A stretch of 64,000 bases of DNA. Origin: Tilletiopsis washingtonensis. Its lineage: Eukaryota; Basidiomycota; Exobasidiomycetes; Entylomatales. Position 1 is the stretch's first letter. Every line of letters begins with the position of its first letter. Shown in pieces: positions 1 through 9,858 of this stretch. The position numbers and the translations under genes were made by a program. The DNA is taken from contig NW_020312024.1 of NCBI RefSeq assembly GCF_003144115.1, forward strand, positions 259,839 through 323,838. The letters run 5' to 3'. The notes below the pieces were generated by a model. The model saw only the letters and a list, made by a program, of their open reading frames with translations. It did not search any database and was not told where the DNA came from.

Positions 1-39
1 CCCCCCACCCCCCGGAGGGCGGCAGTCTGCATCACTCAC

Positions 40-758
40 CTAAGCTGCGCGATCCACTGTCTCACCACGTCCCCCTCCTCCTCCTCTTCGCCCAGCTTGG
101 CGCTCCACTCCTTCCCCTCCCTCTCACACGCGCGTGCCTCTTCGAGCAAGCTCTCCTCTACGCCGCCATCGCGCGCCCTTGCCAGCGCCTCGAGCTGCGC
201 TTGCAGGCGGATGCGCGAAGCCTGGCGCAGCAGCTGGCGCGCCAGCGCGGGCGCCAGGGCGCGCAGAGAGGGGAGAAAGACGCAGTGGTCGGCGACGAGG
301 AGGGCGCGCAGCTGGGCGCAGTGTGCACGCAGCAGCCGGCGCACTTGCTGCCTGATCGAGGAGAGGTGCAAAATAACGCGCAAAAGGCGGGGGGGCAAGT
401 CAGCGCCATGCCCAGAGAGACCGCAGCGTGCAGCGCCCGCCGCCGCCGCGCGCCCGCGAAACAAAGTAAAGCCCAAAACGCACTGCTCGAACACGCCCCT
501 GCCACTCCTGGCGTGCAGCGGCGCAAGGGCCTCGTGTAGCGCTTGTAGGGCCGCAGCAATGCGGCGTGCGGCGTGCGGCGCGGCGAGCGAGGCGGCGGCG
601 CGGAGAGCGGCGCGGCAGGTGGCCAGGGCCTCGAGGCGCGGCAGGGCGGCGGAGGAGGAAGAGGAGGAGGAGGAGGAGGAGGAGGAGGAGGAGGAGACGG
701 CGCCTTGCACATGCGCGGCGAAGAGCGAGGCGAGAGACGCCGAGGGAGGGACGTGCAT
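40..758 (-). CDS. Unidentified protein, N-terminal part, runs off the left edge
   Basis: Open frame from a Met at 758 (an in-frame Met at 830 is the alternative) down to 40, where a consensus donor GTGAGT follows at once. The gene therefore most likely continues to the left of the window. The in-frame TGA at 38-36 lies inside that donor. The N-terminal part carries a serine run encoded by a (GAG)n tract on the + strand at about 648-697. The rest is Ala/Leu/Arg-rich and helical, ending in an acidic stretch (GEEEEEGDV). A 132-nt in-frame intron (483-352; GTGCGT, CTGAC, CAG) is likely and would remove a Cys-rich segment, but the frame is open with or without it. I do not recognise the family. 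It is divergent from the DDAH-like gene. Confidence 0.5.
648..697. repeat. (GAG)n trinucleotide tract coding poly-Ser
   Basis: Near-perfect GAG/GGA repeat inside the partial minus-strand gene. It reads as a serine run on the minus strand. Length polymorphism is likely. Confidence 0.85.
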
Positions 759-890
759 CGCCGTCGCACGCGACAGGTGAGGCTGCGAGGGTGCGAGGGG
801 GAGGTGGTGGTGCGCAACCAAGGCGCGCACGGCGACTCAAAGCCCAAGCCAAGGCGGCGCCCAGGCCAAGGGCGCAGCGGCGTGCGCCTG

Positions 891-897
891 TCACGTG
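891..897. promoter_or_regulatory. TCACGTG E-box in divergent promoter
   Basis: TGTCACGTGCG context, about 100 bp upstream of the DDAH-like start and about 130 bp upstream of the opposite gene. TCACGTG is the known core of Cbf1/Tye7/Pho4-type bHLH factors in fungi; its use here is inferred from position. The same word recurs in three other divergent promoters in this window. Confidence 0.5.
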
Positions 898-994
898 CGG
901 CGCGGCGTGCACGGACCAGCGCAACACCCTTGACTTTGCCTCGTTCCCCCCTCTTCTCTCTCCTCCTTCCTTGCCCATCACCCATGCACTCAAA

Positions 995-2178
995 ATGTCG
1001 CTCCTCACGCGCCTGCCCTCCTCCTCTCTCGCCCACGGGCTGCTCACCCACATTTCCGATGCGCGCTCCTCCATTTCCCCCGCGCGCGCGCTGGCGCAGT
1101 GGCACGCCTACCGCGCCGTCTTTGCCGCGTACGGCTGGACGCTCTGCGAGGTGCCGCCGTGCGAGGAAGCGCCGGATTCGGTGTTCGTCGAAGATGTGCT
1201 GCTCTACCTGCCGTCCTTCACCGACGTGCCTGCCGCACTGCTGCTCACGCGCACGCCCACGCCCTCGCGCGCGCCCGAACGAGTCGGCGCCGCTGCGTTT
1301 GCCTCCTCCCTCGCGGCCTCGCGCGGTCTCGCCTTTCTAGAGATGCCCGAAGACGCGCATCTCGAGGGCGGCGACATCCTCAAGCTGTCCTCTTCACGCA
1401 CGCTCTACGTCGGCCAGACGTCTCGCACCTCTGCGCGCGGGCTTGCGGCGCTGCGTGAGCTGGCCGAGCCGCGCGGATGGCGCGTGCTGGGCGTGCACAT
1501 CGACAAGGCACTGCATCTCAAGAGCGCAATGACGGCTTTGCCCGATGGGACTATTCTCGCGCATGCGCCGCTGCTGAGTGAGGAAGCCAGAAGGCTGCCG
1601 CGCTTAAGAGAGGTGCACGAGGCGGAGGGCGTGGCAGTGGTGCATTTGAACCGGACGGCGACGGCGACGGCGGCGGCAGGAGAGGGCAGCAGGACAAAGG
1701 GAGCACTGCTCATCAGTGCCGCGGCGCCGCGCACGGCGCAGATGCTGCGAGAGATGGGATGGCACGTCGAGTGTGTGCACATCGATGAGTTCGAGGTACG
1801 TCGCTCTCTCTCTCTCCCCGTCTCTCCATGCTACTCTCTCTCCTCTCTCTCCTCTCTCTCTCTCTCGCCCTGCAAATGCGAGCAAGATCGGCTCACCCAA
1901 CCCCCACTCATGCGCTCGGCGCCTTTCACTTTTCGCGCGCGCGCGCCGCCGGCTTTGTAGAAGCTCGAAGGCTGGTCAGTCTTTTCCTCCCCCTCCCCAT
2001 CCTTTCTTGGGCGGCGCGCGCGCATGAGAGAGGGGCTGTGAGCGCCCACTGTTTGCCTACGTTTTACTGACCACACCAATGCACCTCTCCCCCTCCCCCC
2101 TCCCCCCCTCCCCCCCCCTCTTTCATCGTCGGCATACCTCGCAGCGTCACTTGTCTCTCGGTGCGCATGCGCTCTTAG
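995..2178 (+). CDS. Dimethylarginine dimethylaminohydrolase-like protein (amidinotransferase fold)
   Basis: Exons 995-1795, 1961-1974 and 2145-2178 give 282 residues. The family hydrolyses N-omega-methylated arginine to citrulline and methylamine with a Cys/His catalytic pair in a pentein fold. Visible motifs: VFVEDVLLY near residue 70, LEGGDILKLSSSRTLYVGQT in the middle, LHLKSAMT (catalytic His), and DEFEKLEGC-VTCLSVR at the end (catalytic Cys in VTC). That last motif appears only when the 14-nt middle exon is spliced in, which supports the model: the junctions restore the family C-terminus KLEGCVTCLSVRMRS. The middle exon is unusually small and its donor is GTCAGT. The exact substrate in a fungus is not known from sequence. 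It is convergent with MPS1. Confidence 0.88.
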
Positions 2179-2413
2179 CCCCCCTCTCCTCCCCCCCGCG
2201 CAGCTTCAGCTCTGCCCATCCTCTCAAGTTCCCCCCCCCCTCTTCCCAAGCTTTTGGCACGTCAACAACAAGCGGAACGACGAAGGGCGGGGCGTCCAGG
2301 GAGCAGCGAGGCGTGCCTCGAGAGCCGGGCATGATGAGGGGGCAAGCAGGGAGGGGGGGGGGGTATGATTCTCATTTCGCCGCTTGCGAAAGAAGAGAAG
2401 GCAGAAGGGCACA

Positions 2414-2420
<7 letters not shown>

Positions 2421-2456
<36 letters not shown>
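2421..2456. repeat. (GT)18 microsatellite
   Basis: Uninterrupted alternating GT over about 36 bp, a Z-DNA-prone dinucleotide repeat. Confidence 0.97.
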
Positions 2457-2458
<2 letters not shown>

Positions 2459-2570
2459 GTGCAGGGCGCTCGGGAAAGCTAGTCAGTTGTGGGGGAGCGT
2501 TTGGAGCAAATAAGCGAGGGTGGGGAGCAAAAGGGGAGGAAAGGGATGCAGAGCGAGAGAGAGAGGATAG

Positions 2571-2573
<3 letters not shown>

Positions 2574-2603
<30 letters not shown>
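2574..2603. repeat. (GT)n microsatellite, second tract
   Basis: Alternating TG over about 30 bp, roughly 120 bp from the first GT tract. Confidence 0.95.
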
Positions 2604-2604
<1 letters not shown>

Positions 2605-2730
2605 CGTGCGCAAAAAGGAAGACGCCGTCTGGAGGGTGAGAGAGACCGTCGAGGACTGAAAGGCCCGCAGCATCGGGGGGGAGAGCGGAGCGCGGGTCCG
2701 GTCATCGAGGGGAGGCGTTCGATGTGGGGA

Positions 2731-2755
2731 GGGGGGGGGGGGGGGGGGGGGGGGG
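2731..2755. repeat. Poly-G tract (25 nt)
   Basis: Twenty-five consecutive G on the + strand, lying in the 3' part of MPS1 or its 3' flank. Poly-G of this length may cause sequencing or assembly length errors and can fold as a quadruplex. Confidence 0.95.
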
Positions 2756-2845
2756 CAAGGCAAGCACAAAGTCAGTTTCCGAGGCCAAGCCTTCCCGCCC
2801 GCCCGCCTCTCTGCGGTGTGTGTCGGGGGGACTAGCACCACTCAC

Positions 2846-5800
2846 ATCAGCGAGCTGGTCCAACTGAGCCTCGTCCATCTCTTCCTCCTTGACATACAGC
2901 GCCAGGCGCTTTACCAAGTCTCGAAACTCGTCCTGTGCAAACGTGATGGTGCGTGGGCGCGCGAAGGCGTCGTCGAGGAGCATGTGAATCGTGGCGCGGC
3001 GCAGCGCGTCGTAGCGCAGCGCCGCGCGCAGGCTCGCCAGCAGACTGGGCGCCACCTCCTCGGCGTCGGCGGCGGGCGTGCGCGTCGAGGGAAAAGGGAT
3101 GACGTGGGCGCGGTCGGTGATGCGCTCCAGCTTGCGGTCCGAGGCGATGCCGTCGAACGGCGGACGGCCATAGACCATCTGGTAGAGGATGCAGCCGAGC
3201 GACCAGACGTCGGAGGGCATGCCCGCCTGATGAAATCGTCATCAGGCTCGCATCAGTTTTGGCGCGCCCCGCATCGAAGGGCAAATATGGGGGGGGGGGG
3301 GGCGTGGCCCACAACACTCACCTTGTACACGCCGCCCTGTCCGCGCGCACACAGAATCGTCTCGGGCGCCATGTAGTTTGGCGTGCCGATGATCTGGTCG
3401 CGCGAAATGTGCACCGTGCCGAGCGGAATCTTCTGCGCAATGCCAAAGTCGATGAGCTTGAGGCGCGCGCCGACGAGGAGAAAGTTGGCGGGCTTGAGGT
3501 CGGTGTGCACGAGGTGCGCGCGCACGTGGATGAACTGCACCGCCTCGAGCATCTGCATCCAGTATGTGCGGATCTGCGCCTGCGTCAGAGGCCCGAGGGA
3601 GAGATGCTTGGCGAAGTCTTGATCGCCGACTTCGATGAGCTGCGCCGAGGTGGGATGCAACAAGGGGGCCGGAGGAGGGGGAGGGAGGGAGGAGAGGCAT
3701 CAGCAGGTGGTGCGGCGCCCCTTCTGCAACGGAAGAGCCGCGACTGAGAAGGGGGGGGGGGGGCACAAAGGACAAGACTCACGATCTTCAGGGCCGAGCC
3801 GCTCAACTTGTGGCCAAAGTACTTGAGGATGTGTCTCTCGTTTCCCTCTTCCTGCGCCAGGGCCTGCAGCGTCTCGACCTCCTTGAGCAGCTCGGTGCGA
3901 CAGTGCGGCTCGAGGCGTTTGAGGGAAATGTGCTTCATGGCAAAGAGGCCCGTGTGCGCCTCGGGCACCGCCTCGATGCTGATCGAGCCGTCGGGAAGCG
4001 CCACGGCGCGGTTCAGCGGCCCGCGCACGGCCCACACCGACGAGAAGCCGCCCTCGCCGGCGCGGAAGAGCTTGGCGAACTTCTGCCCGCGGAACTGCGA
4101 GAGGAGCCAAGGAGCCCCATGCGGCCGACGTCAGCGCTCGCGACCTCTCCCCCACACCTAGCATCGCGCCCTCTCTCTCTCTCTCTCTCTTTCTCTTTCG
4201 AGAGGCAACGACGCGCGCAACGCAAAACACTCACCGTAGTCTCCTTGCAAGCTGCCAAGCCCTTGCCGTGCCTCCTGTCGCGCACCACGAAGTCCTCAAT
4301 CTCGGCCTGTCTCGCAATCTCACTCGCGAGGGCCGTCTGGTAGTGGGCCAAGTCATGTGCCTCGAGCTTGAGGCGCAGCTCCATGGCCTCATCTCGCGCG
4401 CCGCCGTCTTCCTCTTCCTCCTCGAGCTGCAGCGGCTGCACATGCAGCGGCGCAAGAGGCTGCAGCACCGCGGCCTGCGACAACACAGGCTTGGCGGCAG
4501 CGTGCGCGAGAGGCGTGTGTGGCGCCGCAGCAGCAGCGACGTTGACACGGCTCGAGGCGCCCAGTGGAGCTCGTGCGGCGGCGGCGGCGGCGGGTGCGGC
4601 TGCAGTCGGCACTGACACGGCACGTTCTGCAGCGCCGCCTGTGGGAGGCGCAGGTGCCAGTCGATGGGCGTCGAGTGCGGAAGGCATGCCCAGGCCAAAG
4701 CCTGCGCCCAACGGCTGTCTCCTCGCGGCGGCGGCGGCGGCGGCAGGATGTGCTTCGGAGCGCAGCGGCGCAGGCTGCGAAGCGGCGAGCGCCGCACGCA
4801 CCGGCTCGAGCTCTTCCTCCTCCTCTTCGTCCGCGCCCAAGCGCACGACGGGACTGGCTTGTTCCTCTCGTCGCTCCTCCTCGAGCGCCGCCTCTTCATC
4901 CTCCGCTTCCGGCTCCAGCGCAGTAATCAAGACGCGCCGCGCAGGCACATGCGCACTGCTGGTGCGCCCCGTACTGCGCAGCGCTCGCCCCACACTGCGC
5001 GGCGCCGCCGTCGCCAGGGAGCGCAGCGTGCCTGCGCCGGCGCGCAGACTGCGCGCCATCGCCGGTGTCTCGTACGCCGGCGCCGCCGCGGGCGCGGCCG
5101 TCGCCGCCGTCGAAGTCGAGGCGAAGGCAGCAGAGGCAGCGTCGAGGTCGGGCGAGCGCGACGGCGACGGAGTGCTTCGCCTTGCTACGCTGGCACCTGC
5201 CGCGTGCAGTGCATGTCGAGCCTCGCGTGCGGCCGCTGCGGTGGAGGAAGAGGGCGCCACGCCTGCGGCTGCTGCGCCGTCGGCGGCGCCGAGGGAGGAG
5301 CGTGCAGAGGACGAGGCAGAGGTGGAAGAGGCATGGCTGGCCGCTCGTGCATGCGGCGGTGCCGTGGCTGCAGCAGGCGCATACGTGCCACTGCCGCTGC
5401 TCGAGCGCGGCGGCGAGGCAGCGCCGGGCGCGTGCGGTGAGGCACTGCCGCTCGAGGAGCGCGCTGAAGAAGCGCCGGCGCCGCTGGGCGAGCGAGAGGA
5501 ACGTGGTGCAGCACTGCTGCTGCTGCTGCTGCTGCTGGCGAGGCAAGCCAGGGGCGGCGGCGAGGGCGAGAGGCCCATGCTGCTGCCCAGCGTGGTGCGC
5601 ACTTGGGGCGCGGCCGCGGCGCCGAGGCGCGACGACGAGGCGTGCGCCGCAGAAGCAGCGGCCAGTCGCGAGCTCGCCGCGGCGGCGTGGATGCGCGGCG
5701 CAAAGAGGTAGGCCCTGCCACTGGCGGCGCCGCTGCCACTGCCACTGGCAGCGCTGCTGCTGCTGCTGCTGCCGGCGGCGCTGGTGCTGCGCGCCATGAG

Positions 5801-5908
5801 GGCGGCGGCGGAGATGGCCGGCGGCGCGGGCAGCGGCGAGTCGTCGTCGGGCGAGTGCGGCAGATGGGCGCGGCTGCGCAGCGGCGTCGAGGGCGGCATG
5901 GTGGCCAT
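2846..5908 (-). CDS. MPS1: Spindle-checkpoint dual-specificity kinase Mps1/Mph1 (TTK)
   Basis: Exons 5908-4235, 4094-3783, 3639-3322 and 3226-2846, all phase 0, give at least 895 residues. Mps1 phosphorylates kinetochore proteins in the spindle assembly checkpoint and acts in spindle pole duplication in yeast. The first 558 residues are low complexity (Ser/Ala/Pro-rich, some acidic runs). The kinase domain follows: glycine loop RAGEGGFSSVW near 569, Lys of FAMKHISL near 612, HTDLKPANFLL near 706, LKLIDFGIAQ near 722, then GTPNYMAPETI and SDVWSLGCILYQMVYGRPPF. The last two are hallmark Mps1 wording. The C-terminus is unresolved: a GTGAGT donor sits at 2845, but no convincing last exon follows, and read-through would stop at 2702. 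It is divergent from the U2AF gene. Confidence 0.9.
4164..4197. repeat. CT-rich microsatellite inside MPS1 intron 1
   Basis: A (CT)n tract in the 140-nt intron between exons 1 and 2 of MPS1. Confidence 0.8.
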
Positions 5909-6528
5909 GGTGCGTGCGCTGAGGCCACACGGCGTGTGCGGCGCAGAAAGCAGAGAGAGCGGCGTTGAGGGTGAGGGGTGCTTGAGGAGATGGAGGAAGA
6001 GCGCAGGGCATGAGGCTTGTGGCAGGGCAGACAGCTCCTTCGCAGCGCCGCCGCGCGCGGCGCGCGCGCGCTCCTCACGCAAGCTCGGAGCCGCGCGCGC
6101 AGGCGCCGCCGCGGCGCAGCGAGAGCAACACCTTGCACGTCTCTCTGCCAGCGCCCTCGCAGCCCATCGCACCTCTGTAAGCAGCACGCTGAGTTCCTTC
6201 GTGTATATGCCATTGCAAATCCTCACCGAGCTCTCAGCACCGTCCAGGTGGCAGCGAGGCGGCGCGCCGGGCGCTGGCGGTGCGGCAGACACGCGCGCGC
6301 GCCGATCAACACCGAGCTGCAGCTGCAGCTGGCCAGGCACGCGTTGCGTCACGTGCGCGCGCCATGCGGCTGCAGCCAGCCGCGCCGCACGCACGGGCGA
6401 GCTCCTGTCTCTCGCCGCCCATTCTTCTTGGCGCACTCTCGCCTTGTCTCCGCACCCTCACCTCCCATCTCGGCGCAGCACCTCTCTCACACCCTCCTGC
6501 CCATCACGCATCACAGCGCAGACGCAGC
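5909..6528. other. Divergent intergenic region MPS1 / U2AF
   Basis: About 620 bp between the start codons of MPS1 (-) and the U2AF large subunit (+). It holds a TCACGTG box at 6349-6355. No gene is seen. Confidence 0.7.
6349..6355. promoter_or_regulatory. TCACGTG E-box in divergent promoter
   Basis: GCGTCACGTGCGC context, 174 bp upstream of the U2AF start. It matches the bHLH core seen at 891, 49480 and 57488. Confidence 0.5.
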
Positions 6529-7096
6529 ATGTCGCGCAGATACGACGAGCGCGACTACCGCGGCGGCGGCGCAGGCGGCTACGGCGCCGCAAGAGACGAG
6601 CGGCGCGGCGGCGGCGCAGGAGGCTATGGCGGCGGCTATGGGTGAGTGGCGGCAGCAGAGCCGCGCGAACGGCAGAGCGGCACGGCGGCGTGCGTGTGGC
6701 AGACGGGCACGGCCATGTGCGCACCCGCGAGATGCCCCACGTCTGTGGCAGCCCGGCGAGCACGGCTGCCTTGGCCAGGCAGTCGCTCAGCCTGCCCCCT
6801 CGCACCGGCCAGCACGTGGACGCCAGCCTCGCCAGTGACTGGTGTTGCAGCGCGGCCACGCACCTTCAACGCACAAGCTTGCGCACGTGCATCTCTGGCC
6901 TGCCTGCTCACCCACCTCTCGCGCAACAGCCGACAAGACGACGACTATGCGCGCGGCTCGCGCTCCCACCACGACTACGGCCGCGACGGCTACGGCGGCG
7001 CGCACGGAGGCGGGCACGGCGGCGCGTATGACCGCTACGACCGTGGCGGCGGTGGTGGCGGTGGATACGGCGCGCGCTCCGACTACGGCGCTCGCA

Positions 7097-7136
<40 letters not shown>

Positions 7137-8673
7137 ATGGCGAGATGCTCCGCGCGGAGGCTACGAGGCCGAGCCGCGGCGCAGTCGCACGCCCGAGGGC
7201 ACGCGCAAGCTCTCGGAGCGCAAGGTGGCGCACTCGCGATGGGACCAGAAGCCGGCGGGCTTCGAGGAGATTACGGCCATGCAGGCCAAAGCTACTGGTG
7301 CGTTCACAAGCCCTCCGCGCGGGCAGACCACCGCCCCCCCCCCAGGGTTGCTGACAGGCCCACGCACGCAGGCATCTTCGGTCTGCCGGGCCAGAGCCGC
7401 GGCGGTGCCGGCTCCGGCGCCGCCGGCACCGGCCTTGCGCCTCTGCGTGTCGGCGGCATTGGCGGCATTCCCGACGCCGCCATGCTCGCCGGCATCGCGG
7501 GCGCCACGACGGCCAATCGAGGCGCGCGGCGCCTGTACATTGGCAACGTCGGCCCCGGCGCCACCGAGGGTGCCATGACCAAGTTCTTCAACGAGCGCAT
7601 GGTCGAGCACAAGTTCATGACGGCGCCCGGCGACGCGGCCATTGCGGCCCAGGTCAACGGCGACAAGGGCTGGGCCTTTGTCGAGTTCCGCTCGGCCGAA
7701 GAGACGACGAACGCCATGGGCTTCGACGGCATCGTCTTTCAGGGCTCGTCGCTCAAGATCCGGCGGCCCAAAGACTACCTCGGCCCGGACATCCAGCCGC
7801 CGTCGAGCGCCCACGTGCCGGGCGTCATCTCGACCAACGTGCCCGACGGGCCCAACAAGATCTACGTCGGCGGCCTGCCGACGTACCTGCAGGACGAGCA
7901 GGTGATTGAGCTGCTCAAGGCCTTTGGCGAGCTGCGCGCCTTCAATCTCGTGCGCGAGAATGGCAACGGCGCCAGCAAGGGCTATGCGTTTTGCGAGTAC
8001 GTCGATGCGGCGCTGACGGAGGTGGCCTGCGCCGGGCTCAACGACATGGAGCTGGGCGATCGGCGGCTGGTGGTGCAGCGCGCCAGCATGTCGCTCGACC
8101 GTCGCCCCATGCCCACGACGGTGGGCGGCGGGCAGCCCCTCGGCCTCGCGCTGCCCGTCGCCGCGGCCGGGCCCGCAGAGCCGACGCGCGCCATGATGAT
8201 GCTCAACATGGTCACGCCCGACGAGCTGCTCGACGACGTCGAGTACGGCGAGATTCTCGAGGACATTCGCGACGAGCTGGCCAAGTTTGGCACGCTGCTC
8301 GACGTGCGCATTCCAAGGCCGCAGGGCCAGAGCAAGGGCGCCGCGGCACAGACGTGGAAGCAGACCGTCGACGGCGAAGTGCCGACGGCAGAGGGCGAGA
8401 AGAAGGAGCGAGAAGGCGTGGGGCGCGTCTACGTCAAGTTTGACAAGGTGCAGCAGTGCCAGATTGCCCTGCGCGCGCTGGCGGGCAGACAGTTTGGCGG
8501 GCGCACCGTCATTTGCGCGCACCTCAACGAGTCGGACTGTGAGTGTCTTTGCGCTCGGCGTCTCGCTGGCGATGTAAGATGGGGACGCTGACTCTTCGCT
8601 CTGTGCAGGGCCCAGCGACGAGGATGGAGGCATGGAGGGGGACGCTACTACCTCGGGCATCAAGACGGAGTGA
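6529..8673 (+). CDS. U2AF large subunit (U2AF65/Prp2 family) splicing factor
   Basis: Exons 6529-6641, 6930-7297, 7372-8538 and 8609-8673 give 570 residues. The protein binds the polypyrimidine tract and recruits U2 snRNP at 3' splice sites. Residues 1-150 are Gly/Arg/Tyr/Asp-rich, with a Gly run from a (GGC)n tract, instead of a typical RS domain. A ULM-like segment SRWDQKPAGFEEITAMQAKA near 140-160 matches the U2AF35-binding and linker region of U2AF65. RRM1 starts near 213 (RRLYIGN ... GWAFVEF), RRM2 near 321 (NKIYVGGLP ... KGYAFCEYVD), and a C-terminal UHM follows (MLNMVTPDELLDDVEYGEIL ... VGRVYVKF ... GRTVICAHLNESDW). The final exon supplies only WPSDEDGG... and the stop; phases agree throughout. 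Confidence 0.95.
7098..7137. repeat. (GGC)n tract coding poly-Gly in U2AF
   Basis: Perfect GGC repeat giving a run of about 13 glycines in the N-terminal low-complexity region. Confidence 0.9.
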
Positions 8674-9808
8674 AGGCTGCCTCTCTCTCTCTCTCCTCTG
8701 GCCTGCGGGCGCAGAGCTGGGTAAGCTGGACCATTCGTGCAGTGGCGAGGCGAACTCGCAACAATGTCATGAGTGCGGAGAGTGCCGCCTTGCCCATGCG
8801 TGGTGCTTTGGCCTGATGCCTGATGAGCATACGAAGCATGGGGTGGGTGCAAGCTTGCAAGGAGCAGCAGGAGGGGGAGAGCCAGTCGCCATGCCTGCTT
8901 GCTTGGCCGCTCGCGTCGGTGCGGGGGGCAGAGAGTGTGCAAAGCCGCGTGCCCGCCGTTGCGCTGCTTCGAGGTCGAGCTCAGAATCGGCGACGGGGCT
9001 CACAACAAGGCAAAGCAGGCGCGCAGCTTGGCGTTGCGTAAGAGATGGGTGTTGAGCATGCCTCGCCTGCCTGCCAGAAGACCAGATGCCCTTTGAGCTG
9101 CGCCCAAGTGCGCACACGGCGCGCAAAGGAGCACGGCGCCGGCGCTCCTGGCGGCGAGCCTGCTTCTGGCGCCCTCTTTGCCTGCCTTGCGTTCGGAGGA
9201 TTGAGTTGCCTCTGCTCGCTCGCTTCTCGATCCCAAGGGCTCTCTTTCTGGCGCGCCGGGACGCTGCGCCAGCGAAGCTGCAGAGCGCTGCGGCTGCGGC
9301 GGCGTGCTGCAAGGGTCAGGGTGCAGCGCCGACGGAGTAACGCTTTTGCGCTTGAGATGCCGGCGGCGGCGGCGCGGCGAGGAGGCTTGGATGGCGCGCG
9401 CGCACGCCGGCGCCAGCGCCGCCGGTCGCACGCTCGGGCGCGGGCAGGCGAGCAGTCTACAGCCAGTGTGTGCATCTTGCGTGCGCGACGCCGGCGCAGA
9501 CGCGTAGGCGGCGGCGCGCCTTCTCTCCGCTGCCGCGGCGCGTTCTCTGGTGCCAGCAGCAGCCCACAGAGCAGCGCGAGATGCGCCTCCGGAGGCCGCG
9601 ATAGCTGCTGCCTCTCCTCTCCATCACGCCCCGCACGCACTCAGCCCGCTTGCTGCACCTCTCGTCACCCGCCGCGCCGCCTCGTTCGCTCATCCTGCTT
9701 CTCGGCTCAGCCCACGGCTGCCGCTCCCTCGTCGCTCGTCCGTCTCGAGGCGAGGCCAGCCGGCGCGCGTCACTCCTCGTCGCCCGCCTCCGCCCGGCCG
9801 TGCGCCGC

Positions 9809-9842
<34 letters not shown>

Positions 9843-9858
9843 AGCGAGAGGGCCCGCC
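8674..9858. other. 1.2-kb tandem intergenic region, no gene recognised
   Basis: Between the U2AF stop and the DUF3405 start, same strand. Open frames here lack family motifs and have the Arg/Ala bias of GC-rich shadow frames. The right end has a (CCG)n tract at about 9811-9842 just before the DUF3405 ATG. Confidence 0.6.
9811..9842. repeat. (CCG)n tract in 5' leader
   Basis: CCG repeat ending 17 bp before the DUF3405 start codon, probably within its 5' UTR. Confidence 0.85.

Larger units (their letters stand above)
2179..2701. other. Convergent intergenic region with GT microsatellites
   Basis: The 3' flanks of the DDAH-like gene and MPS1. It holds C-rich runs, a (GT)n tract at 2421-2456 and a second at 2574-2603. 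I see no gene. A last MPS1 exon could lie at its right end. Confidence 0.6.

Noticed and set aside
4368-5711. 447-codon open frame on the + strand opposite the MPS1 N-terminal region
   Set aside because: Ala/Ser/Arg-rich shadow of the low-complexity coding exon on the other strand; no motif, no splice logic.
7161-8942. 593-codon open frame antisense to U2AF
   Set aside because: A typical antisense shadow in high-GC coding DNA; the + strand has clear RRMs with correct splicing.
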